Assembly (NCBI GenBank): GCA_009733575.1
Contig: ML769505.1
Location: 124,350 to 188,349 of the forward strand
Length of the DNA stretch: 64,000 nucleotides
Direction of reading: 5' to 3'
From: Gymnopus androsaceus JB14
Taxonomy: Eukaryota > Basidiomycota > Agaricomycetes > Agaricales > Omphalotaceae
This document shows positions 56,452 to 64,000 of this stretch, in pieces. The notes beneath the pieces were generated by a model. That model saw only the letters and a list, made by a program, of their open reading frames with translations, made no database searches and was not told the origin of the DNA. Position numbers and translations under genes: made by a program. Positions within the stretch are counted from its first letter, which is position 1, and each line of letters opens with the position of its first letter.

Positions 56452-56679
56452 ATAAACAATATATCAGGCAAGTGGCTACTGCGTGAATACTTGTGGCTAC
56501 TGTCCATACGGTAAAGTGGGTACTACAAGAGAGTAGGTGGATATGGCAAGAGACTATATGGAGTCTGCAAGATGATAACAGTGGAGTGCATGGGATGGTG
56601 ATACAAACAAGTGGAGACTAAGAGAAAGTGTTCCATGTATAGTTCAATAAGATATATATTTACCTTTGATATTCCAACA
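56452..56679 (-). repeat. 3' LTR of the copia element, truncated
   Basis: Aligns with the first ~228 bp of the 363-bp LTR, from TGTTGGAATATC (56679) down to the ATTGTTT stretch, and then stops. About 135 bp of the distal part are missing. This matters for the element's history, because an intact 3' LTR is needed for transposition. Confidence 0.85.
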
Positions 56680-56689
56680 CTCCCCTTCA

Positions 56690-59330
56690 AACCTTTGCTA
56701 ATCCCATGGATGCTGTAAAGTGTTTGGCTTTCATTGAAGGTAAGGCTTTGGTGAAGATGTCTGCTGTCATGTTTTTGGTAGGGCAGTAAGTAAGACAAAT
56801 TTTACCTTCCTCGATGACATAGCGGATGAAGTGGTATTGGATATCAATGTGTTTGGTCCTGGCATGAAAACAATCATCCTTCGCCAATGCAATGGCGGAC
56901 TGATTGTCTGACATGATAGGGATTGCATGAGTAATGGGACCAAAGATTTCCGATAAAAGATTCCTAAGCCAGATTGCTTCCTTTGCTGGGTCAAAGCGAT
57001 ATACTCAGCTTCCATGGTGGATAAAGAAATGGTATCCTGTTGTTTCGACAACCAAGATACTGCTCCGCCATTCAACATAAAAACGTACCCAGAAATAGCA
57101 TGTCAGTCCTCTTGGGACATACCATCCACATCTGTGTAGCCTTGGACTGTTTCCTGGTTGCTCGTACTGAGCCAAAAGTCTTGGGTGTATTTGAGATAGG
57201 CGTACACCATTCCGATGAGTGATGCCAGGGTTTTGTGAAAAGCAAGCAAGGATAGAGACTGCATATGTGATGTTGGGTCTCGTAGCAACGGATAAGTACT
57301 GGAGAGCACCAAGGGCCTCTCTGTAGGGTTTGTCACGCATAAAAGAAATATCCTCAACCGTTTTGGGTGACTGGTCTTTGCTGAGGTGAATGTGGGGATT
57401 GAAGGGAATAGAGAGTGGCTTTATATCCCAGAATCCATAGTGAGAGAGTATGGCATCAATGTATGACTGCTGGGATAAGTGAATTGTTCTGTTATGGAGA
57501 GATCTTCAGATCTTGATCCCAAGTAACCAATGGATTTCTCCAGAATATACAACTTCAATTATAGCCCCAATATCTTTCTTCAGTTTCTCCATGATGGCCA
57601 GGGTTTTGGTAACCAATGTCATGTCATCAACATGTATGAAAATGATGGTGAAGGGATTAGTGCGATAGAAAACAGCATGATCAAAATCAGACCATTTAAA
57701 ACCCAGTTGGGTCATGATTTCCCTGAATTGCATGTACCATCGTCAACTGGCTTGTTTAAGTCTGTAAAGTGCGAGTTTAAGCCATAAAGTTTGACCTGGT
57801 TTTACCCCTATATCAATGCCTAGAGGTGCCTTCATAAAAATGCACTTGTTGCCGTCCAATTTCCCGTAAAGGTAAGCTGATTTTACATCCATTTGGTGAA
57901 TAATCATGCTCTTCTCAGCTCCAATGCTGAGTATAGCATGGGCTGATGCAAGTTTCGCGACAGATGCAAAGGTTTCGTCTGGGAAGTAGTCAACATCTGG
58001 GATCTGATTAAATCCACGTACAACAAGACAAGCTTGGTGTCCTGTAATGTGACCTCTTTCATCCTTTTTGGTCTGATAGACCCATTTGGATGTAAGAATA
58101 TTGGCATCTGGAGGTGGAGTGACAATTGTATAGGTTCCACGCTCTTGGAGTCTGGAAATTTTGTCCTTCATGGCATCATACCATTTGGAGCTGTCAGGTC
58201 GTCGCATAGCTTCTGCAACAGATAAAGGATCAGATTCAATTTCTGATGTTACCTGACCTAGAGATGCGGTAAGATGTCGCAACTCATCACTTCCTTCTCC
58301 AAGTCCTTCAATGATGTCCCTGATCTTCTTGGTAGGTTGTCTGACTCGTTTGCCAGATATTTTGTCTGGTGCAATTGGTTTGGCAATTTCTTCTGGAACT
58401 GGTATGACAGGCTGTTCCGACTCGGTGACCAATGTTTCTAAATTTCCCAAATTTCCATCCTCCCCTTCAATGGGTTGGATCTGCCTGTCAGAGACAACTA
58501 CGTTCCTCTCCATTGTGACAGTGTGATGTGTTGACCAGTAGATGTAGTGACCATTCGATTCGGGTTTGAGTCCTATCCAGCATCCTTCCTGGGCCTGTGG
58601 TTCCAATTTTCCGGGTTCCTTTTCTTGCTTAACATAAACAATACTGCCAAAGATGCAAAGATTAGTAATATCCGGTTTAATACCAAACTGTTTCTTGTAT
58701 GGAGTGGCTATTCCAATGGCTTTCTTTGGTGTCCTGTTCCAAACGTATACCGCATATTTTATCATGAATCCCCAAAGCCATTTCATGAGTCCTGATGAAA
58801 TCAAAAGACTTCAAACTGCATTAAGCAATGTTCAATGTGCACGTTCCGCTATACCATTGTGTTCCGGGGTTTCATGTACTGTGAGACATCGCCGTGTCCC
58901 AATATGTTCCAGATATGCCGTGAATTTGTTACTGAGAAATTCTCCCCCTCAATCAGAGTGGAGAACTTTGACAGTTGTGCCATACTGTGTTTGGAGACCT
59001 GTTTGGAGAACCACGTACTGTGTGAATGACTCGTCCTTTGACTTCATTTGGGGCTCCTCCAACCAATCAGTTGCTTCATCAACTAGAGTCAATGTGTAAG
59101 TGCAATGGTTTACTGTCCTGACTTGTGCTGGTCCCCACACATCCATGTGAATTGTGAAAGATGTCTCCAAACTTCTCCACACGGGGAGATGATTGCACCT
59201 GAGCAATAGGGTACCTGGATGCTTTCCCAAGCATACAAGTGCAGCATTCTGGTTTGTCCATTTGCTTCGGATCCAATCTGATTCCACAAACCTGGTTGTC
59301 TCAGAACATATGCTTCATGTAAGCATAATT
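56690..59330 (-). pseudogene. Copia pol: integrase, reverse transcriptase, RNase H (broken)
   Basis: Going leftward: integrase core with HMDVWGP (first Asp), VLHSDWGGEF (second Asp) and a PEHNGIAER region (Glu). An integrase C-terminal part follows (VWNRTPKKAIGIATPYKKQF). The reverse transcriptase has KWVYQTKKDERG, ACLVVRGFNQIPDVDY and MDVKSAYLYGKLD. Its active-site motif reads FIHVDDM in place of the usual YVDD. RNase H has MSDNQSAIALAKDD and HARTKHIDIQYHFIR. At least four frame breaks (near 58806, 57743, 57505 and 57100) separate these parts. Confidence 0.85.
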
Positions 59331-61170
59331 GAGGTGACCTAAGATGCAGTGTGCCTCGTAAAGAGATACCAATCTGCCAATCTTGGTTGAATAAGCGTGT
59401 TTCCTTGATGGGATCTGGTATAGTCCGTTAGTCTTTGGGATAACTCCCACGAGTTTTCCCTGGTGATCTCTGATCGTCATTTTACCATTTGCAGTGTGGA
59501 TGGTGTAACCATCATTGTCAAGTTTTCCCAGTGATATGAGTGTGTTGGGAGTGTCTGGACATAAAAAGGTGTTAGGGAGCTTTAACATTCTTATTTCTTG
59601 TTCAAATGTTGGCAGTCCCAGATGGAGTGTGCCGGAGATGTTTGCTGTGAAGGTTTCCGCGTTAGCAGCCTGAATAATTTGTGTTGGAATCTCCCTTTGA
59701 TTCCTGAGTTTGTTGGTGAGTGGCATCATATGGGTAGAGCATCCGGAGTCAAAAAGAATTGCTCCGTAACTGTGGGCTGCAGCGTAAGCATGATCAACAT
59801 CGACGTATACTTCTTCCTCCTCTTCATCATTAAGAGTAAGAGGTGGCGGAGTGTTGACTTTGATGTTTTGCATTATGCAACTTGGATTGCTTGGCAATGA
59901 AAGAGCTAATTTGAATTTATCAGCTATTTTGGAAAAATCAAAAACAAGATTCCCATGCTTAGCGGGAATTTTGATTGCTGCCCATGATGACTCTGGTACT
60001 TCCTCAATCATGGATGAGGATGCCACTTCGTTGTTCTTCGGCCTGTCTCTCCAGTTTCCATCCAACTTTTTCTTCTGCTTCTCTTTAGGAGCTTTTGTCT
60101 CCTTGGCCTCATTGGCCTGACTGCATTTCTCTGATGGACATTGATTTCCAAAGTGTCCTTTACCTCCACAGTTGTAACAAATGGAGTCTTGGTAACTCGT
60201 CAATCCTCTGCAGCCTCTCCCTCTGCCTCGGGAATTTCCCCTAAAGGAATTTCCATGGCCTCGGAAACCTCCTCTTCCCCTGTTACCGGCATAAATTGCC
60301 AATTCCCTCTTGTGATCATGTCACATTTGGTGTACCATTGATTCAGCACGAATGGTGGAAATAAGCTCGGCAGGACTGAGCTTCTTGTCTGCTTTCAGAG
60401 AGAAAACAGCCAATGCATTCATGGTGGCTTTGAAGGTGTCGGGGACAGAGGACATGATGGTATTGACAAATATATCATTGTTGATATCGATTCCTCTTGT
60501 CATGAGGTCGTCTTGGATGCTGATTATGTCATCCAAATGTTTATTGACCTTGGATGGGTTGGTGCATCGCATAGTGTGAAGTCACCTTTGCAAAAATGAT
60601 TCAGTAAGAGCGTTTTTGGAATCATAATCAGCAAGTAAATTATCCCACAACCGTTTCATGTTGTTGTAGTTCCTATACCTTCGGAATATTCCATCCAATA
60701 ATCTGCCAATGATAGCATTCAAAAGGTCATTGTCCTTTTCTCTATCATTCTCTGTTGTGTCTGGATCACTTGTCAATTGTGGATTCCATTCAAAACAGTG
60801 TTGATAGCCAATAGATCTGGCTGCAAATTCCACTCGAGTTTTCCACATGTCCCAGTTTGATCCATCCGACTTTAAGGTTGTAACCTTATCAAAGGCTTTT
60901 AGTGCTTTAGACATATTGTCATTGTCGGAATCTGATTCAAATGCTCCTGATGATTCAGATCCTGAATCTGATGGAGATGGGGGTGGAGATCTTTGTGGAA
61001 GATCACTTGGTAAGGGCTGTGGAGTTTGCTGTGGAGTTCGATGTGGAGATGGCTGTGGAGATGGATTCGGTGGAGGTGGAGGTGGAGTTTACTGTGGCTC
61101 TTGTTTTGGTAACAAAACTGGAGCTGGTGAAGGAGTAGGTGCTGGAGTGGGATTAGATGAAGATGAGGCT
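59301..61170 (-). pseudogene. Copia gag and protease (broken)
   Basis: A proline-rich leader (PTPAPTPSPAPVLLP, 61170-60930) has an in-frame TAA. A gag part follows (KSDGSNWDMWKTRVEFAARS), ending at a stop near 60582, then a second gag part to a stop near 60321. The nucleocapsid zinc knuckle CYNCGGKGHFGNQC comes after an RG-rich stretch. The protease motif FDSGCSTHMM and a gag-pre-integrase end (EAHCILGHLNYAYMKHM) complete it. The 59301-60302 segment (333 codons) remains open. Several stops upstream show the element is inactive. Confidence 0.82.
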
Positions 61171-61185
61171 GCAGCTTTCTGTTTG

Positions 61186-61560
61186 CCGGCTACATCAGGA
61201 AAAACTATTTGGGCCTTGGATGGCCTGAAGTTAACCTCAAGGTAGCTCAAAGACACCTAGGCCACTTAGGCCACCTAGGTTGCCTAGGCTCCTTTAGGAT
61301 GACCTAGGAATTAGGGGGTAGACTTTTGACAACCTGAGTCACCTGAGAAAACCTGAGAAAACCTGAGGAAACCTGGAGGAACCCTGGGGAAACCCTGGGG
61401 AAACCTCAGGCAGCCTGAGGTAGTCCTAGGTAACCTAAGAGGCCTAGGCTGCCTAGGCTATCCCAAGTCCAGCCCCTGTAACCTAGGAGGCTTAGGTTAC
61501 CTAGGCTATCCTTGGCCCAGACCATTTTTCCTGATGTAGACATTCACTACGTCTTTTCTC
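61186..61560. repeat. CCTAGG-rich minisatellite bounded by an inverted repeat
   Basis: Short repeats based on ACCTAGG, CACCTGAG and ACCCTGGGGAA fill 61250-61500. The two ends are inverted: CTACATCAGGAAAAACTATT...GGGCC near 61193 pairs with the reverse complement near 61545. The block separates the gag leader from the open frame 61501-61917, suggesting an insertion or expansion within the copia leader. Confidence 0.6.
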
Positions 61561-61917
61561 CTGTCTTTTGTTTTCTGCGACTTTGATGTATTGTTCCTGA
61601 CCAATATCAGGTAGATTGGCGTAATCTGGTAATTCTGCAGTATATTTAGTGTCCTTGTGAGGTGTATTGTACCGGTTTGGGCAAGGCTGTTTAACACAAA
61701 CAAACCACTTCTGTTTGGTTGGATTCCACCACCTGTCGCGGGTTTTGTCTTTGTCCGCTATATGAGTTTTCAAAGCGCAAGGTGCCTTCTGATCGGTGGC
61801 TGGTAATGGTAATGGTAGAGGCACTGGTTTACTGCTGGATGCTGCGGCGGCTGCTGCTTGTCCTGATGCTGTTCTGTGAGCTGCTGGTGCAGTAGGCCTA
61901 GATTGTGACATCAGCAA
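61501..61917 (-). pseudogene. Open frame in the copia leader, unknown product
   Basis: 138 codons from ATG 61917, directly after the 5' LTR and primer-binding-like site. It has an Ala/Ser/Pro-rich N-terminus, then TRDRWWNPTKQKWFVCVKQP and PDIGQEQYIKVAENK. It may be the original N-terminal part of the gag frame, cut off from the rest by the CCTAGG repeat block, or an extra leader protein. No domain recognised. Confidence 0.4.
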
Positions 61918-61969
61918 GGGTTATGTCCACAAATAGATGCGTCAATGGTTAAGGCCGGGGCCCATAACC

Positions 61970-62332
61970 TATTAAAGTTATATTCCTAAATAGGAAGTAG
62001 CAGCAGTAAGTCCACACAGGACTTAGTAGTAATGATCACACAGATCAATGGGGGACGATGGTGTTATTACAGGGTATGGTACTAGGCTTTGTATACAGTC
62101 CTATGTACAAACAATATATCAGGCAAGTGGCTACTGCGTGAATACTTGTGGCTACTGTCCATACGGTAAAGTGGGTACTACAAGAGAGTAGGTGGATACA
62201 GTGAGAGACTATGTGGAGTCTGCGAGACGATAACAGTGGAGTGCATGGGATGGTGATACAAACAAGTGGAGACTACAAGAAAGCATTCCATGTATAGTTT
62301 GATAAGATATATTTACCTTTGATATTCCAACA
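61970..62332 (-). repeat. 5' LTR of the copia element
   Basis: 363 bp. It begins TGTTGGAATATC at 62332 (minus strand) and ends CTTTAATA at 61970, followed at once by GGTTATGGGCCC. Length and termini agree with the solo LTR at 7178-7540, whose target duplication confirms these ends. Confidence 0.9.
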
Positions 62333-62344
62333 GAGAAACCTAGG

Positions 62345-62800
62345 AAAAAGGGTGCAAACAATGTAAATGAGACTATAGGTGCTATCAGAAAGCGGTTAGC
62401 TGATACTTCTAAAAGACCAGAAGGATATGAGGATGATTTCAGATTCAAGAATTTCCTTAGGGTTGCTAGATTACTTCTTGAAAGAGGATAAATTGTACAA
62501 GAGAAGTGCAGATGGTATATACAAGTTAGTAGTAAAGAAGAGAAGAGAACTCATATGATGAAAGCTGCTCATGACAGTCTGGGTCATAGGATGCTCTATG
62601 CTACCAAGTCATTGCTGAGTCAAAGATTTTGGTGGCCAGGTTTAGAGAATGATGTATATGAATATGTAAGAGCATGTCATATCTGTCAAACTTGTCAGAA
62701 AGTGAAGGTGAAGATTCCACCAGTGGTTACTAGAGCACCTTCAATATTTCAAGTTATGCACATGGACACTATGGTCAATGTGAGGGCAATTGGATGCAGC
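62345..62800 (+). pseudogene. Ty3/gypsy integrase fragment
   Basis: The plus strand reads AHDSLGHRMLYATKSLLSQR, FWWPGLENDVYEYV and ACHICQTCQKVK, the HHCC zinc-binding domain of gypsy-type integrases. The start of the catalytic core follows (VMHMDTM, first Asp). Upstream (62345-62490) the frame has a stop but looks coding. The remainder of the core is missing. The copia element lies immediately to the left and may have inserted into this older remnant. Confidence 0.8.
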
Positions 62801-62861
62801 CTCCATTTCAACAATGATCCTGGGCTCCTATCATTTACTCTAACATTATCCATGATGAAAG

Positions 62862-63230
62862 GGTGTTGCTATCCAGGGTGGGGTCCTTGCTGGCAATGTT
62901 ATCAAGATTTTGCTTCTTGAGATTACTCCTCTTTCTCTTGGTATGTTCAAGTTATGTTTTTGTGGGTTTGTGCATTAATGTTTCTTAGGCATTGAGACTC
63001 AGTGGTATCATGACCAAGTTGATCAACCGTAACACTACTATTCCCACCAAGAAATCCTAGATGTTCTCTACTGCCGCTGACAGTCAGACTGCCATCAAGG
63101 TCAAGATCTTCCAGGGTGAATGTGAACTTGTTTGTGAAAAAAAAACATCTTGGTAACTTCAACTTTGTCAGTATCCCCCCAGCTCCCAAGGATGTCCCAC
63201 AAATCAAAGTCACTTTTGATATTGATGCTG
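62862..63230 (+). pseudogene. Fragment of a mitochondrial-type Hsp70 gene
   Basis: The exon 62862-62940 reads AIQGGVLAGNVIKILLLEIT and PLSL. An intact 48-bp GT-AG intron (62941-62988) follows, then an exon 62989-63230 with [31 protein letters not shown] and [19 protein letters not shown], followed by a GTATGT donor. These are hallmark Hsp70 substrate-binding-domain sequences, closest in style to the mitochondrial (DnaK/Ssc1) type. A TAG after TKKS and a frameshift in an A run near 63140 disable it, and the ATPase domain is absent. The retained introns show a DNA-level copy, not a retrocopy. It directly follows the gypsy fragment. Confidence 0.8.
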
Positions 63231-63283
63231 GTATGTTACATCTTGTGTTTGTGTCTAGTTGTTACTAAACTTGCCACATACAT

Positions 63284-63390
63284 CAGCAAAACCTGTATTT
63301 TTGCTGGAGCTGCTGGAGCATCCAGAGAATTGAATAAGTCTCCAGAGAGCTCTGGAGAACTCTGGAGACTCTGGAGAGAACAAAGCTGCA
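63284..63390 (+). repeat. Plavaka-like terminus plus CTCCAGAG repeats
   Basis: CATCAGCAAAACCTGTAT at 63284 is identical to the 18-bp left end of the MITE at 33324. It is followed by CTGGAG/CTCCAGAG repeats to about 63385. The opposite inverted end was not found, so this may be a one-ended remnant or an element whose other end is diverged. Confidence 0.5.
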
Positions 63391-64000
63391 GTTGCCATTT
63401 GATGGCACTTTGAGAATGATTGGACTTTCCTTTTTTGGAGCTAGTCCAGCTGTCAGCCAGAGTAGCACCAAAATGATGGCCTTGAGTGCCCTCAACATAA
63501 TGATGGTTGCCATCAGCAACTCCTTGTGTCATCAACAATGCTGTAAACTATCAGGAAGTCATATAAAGGGCATGACTTTCAAGTTTCAAGTTTCAACGAA
63601 CTTGTATTTTTTTTCTTTCTCCCTTTGTTACAATGTACTAGTTGCTGTAGGTTTCATCTTCATACAATGCTGTTTTCCAAAGCTGATTGCCACAATTTGC
63701 CAGAAATGTAGAAGCATTTGTGAAATGGAGGCAGAGAGCAGGAAATCAAGAAGAGTATGGAAACATTGGGACTGAGAGGGGGAAGTGCAACCTCATTGAA
63801 TACTGCTTGTCACTTATTACTACATAATATTAACTGCTGTGGTGTGCAGTAATTCGGTGCACTGATACTTAAACACCCAAGGAGATGCCCACCAAACATT
63901 AAACATATTTAAACATACTACCCTCAAATACCAGCTTCCAATGTTTAAACAAATCAATTTTAACAAGATCTATTAAGAGTTAAACAAACAAATTAAACAA
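63391..64000. other. Region without a supported gene
   Basis: A 127-codon plus-strand open frame (63392-63775) lacks any motif and overlaps repeats. No gene supported up to the right edge. Confidence 0.35.

Larger units (their letters stand above)
56452..62332 (-). mobile_element. Degenerate Ty1/copia retrotransposon
   Basis: Transcribed leftward. It has a 5' LTR at 61970-62332 (363 bp) and a 3' LTR truncated to 56452-56679. A primer-binding-like stretch (GGTTATGGGCCCC on the minus strand) follows the 5' LTR immediately. A polypurine tract (GAAGGGGAG) lies just before the 3' LTR. Gag, protease, integrase, reverse transcriptase and RNase H are in copia order, but frames are broken by several stops and frameshifts. 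The truncated 3' LTR abuts the end of the caspase-like gene; sequence to the right of the 5' LTR is a gypsy remnant. No target duplication can be checked because the left end is lost. Confidence 0.92.

Noticed and set aside
60847..61245. Glycine/cysteine-rich plus-strand frame
   Set aside because: It is the antisense of the proline-rich copia gag leader.

Overview
The window looks like a repeat-rich chromosome segment of a filamentous basidiomycete, most likely an Agaricomycete. The evidence is: (i) short spliceosomal introns of about 44-80 bp that rebuild clean reading frames in several genes; (ii) a Plavaka-type DNA transposon with tandemly repeated transposase; (iii) a C2-NACHT-HEAT NLR-like gene; (iv) families typical of mushroom genomes (short F-box-like proteins, caspase-domain proteins with a long C-terminal domain, degenerate protein-kinase-like genes). 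No rRNA, tRNA, CRISPR or bacterial-type operon was recognised. All function calls come from reading the sequence and from family knowledge; no search was run.

Layout. 1-6.5 kb: a partial F-box-like gene at the left edge, a decayed kinase-like gene, and copy A of a segmental duplication (3461-6515) with a frameshifted F-box-like pseudogene. 7.2-9.2 kb: a solo copia LTR, then a CACTG-ended MITE split by a nested hAT-type MITE. 10.8-16.9 kb: a large minus-strand NLR-like gene (C2-like region, NACHT ATPase, then about 18 HEAT-type repeats, mostly one exon each). 17.5-19.9 kb: a 2.4-kb hAT-like element carrying a 492-bp near-perfect palindrome. 21.9-32.4 kb: a Plavaka element with a 3-kb internal tandem duplication and extra cargo genes. 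32.8-38.8 kb: copy B of the segmental duplication, opened by two transposon insertions whose empty sites are preserved in copy A. 37.4-40.1 kb: an intact F-box-like gene and a two-exon fungal gene. 41.5-42.8 kb: a 1.4-kb hAT-like element. 43.2-47.6 kb: a C2H2 zinc-finger gene with 40-residue repeats and a multi-exon Agaricomycete-family gene. 47.7-48.3 kb: a foldback element with a 10-bp target duplication. 51.8-53.0 kb: an intact four-exon gene of unknown function. 53.9-56.4 kb: a caspase-like gene lacking both catalytic residues and interrupted by a hAT MITE. 56.5-62.3 kb: a degenerate Ty1/copia element. 62.3-63.4 kb: a Ty3/gypsy integrase scrap and a fragment of mitochondrial Hsp70.

How it fits together. 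This is a layered transposon landscape in which several insertions can be dated relative to each other by target-site duplications and by the two duplicated segments. The best-supported intact genes are the C2H2 gene (43225-44271), the unknown gene (51840-52995), the two-exon gene (38562-40109), the F-box-like gene (37453-38430) and probably the NLR-like gene. The NLR-like gene and the caspase-like pseudoenzyme belong to families associated with fungal self/non-self recognition and cell death. They lie about 37 kb apart, and nothing in the sequence links them functionally.
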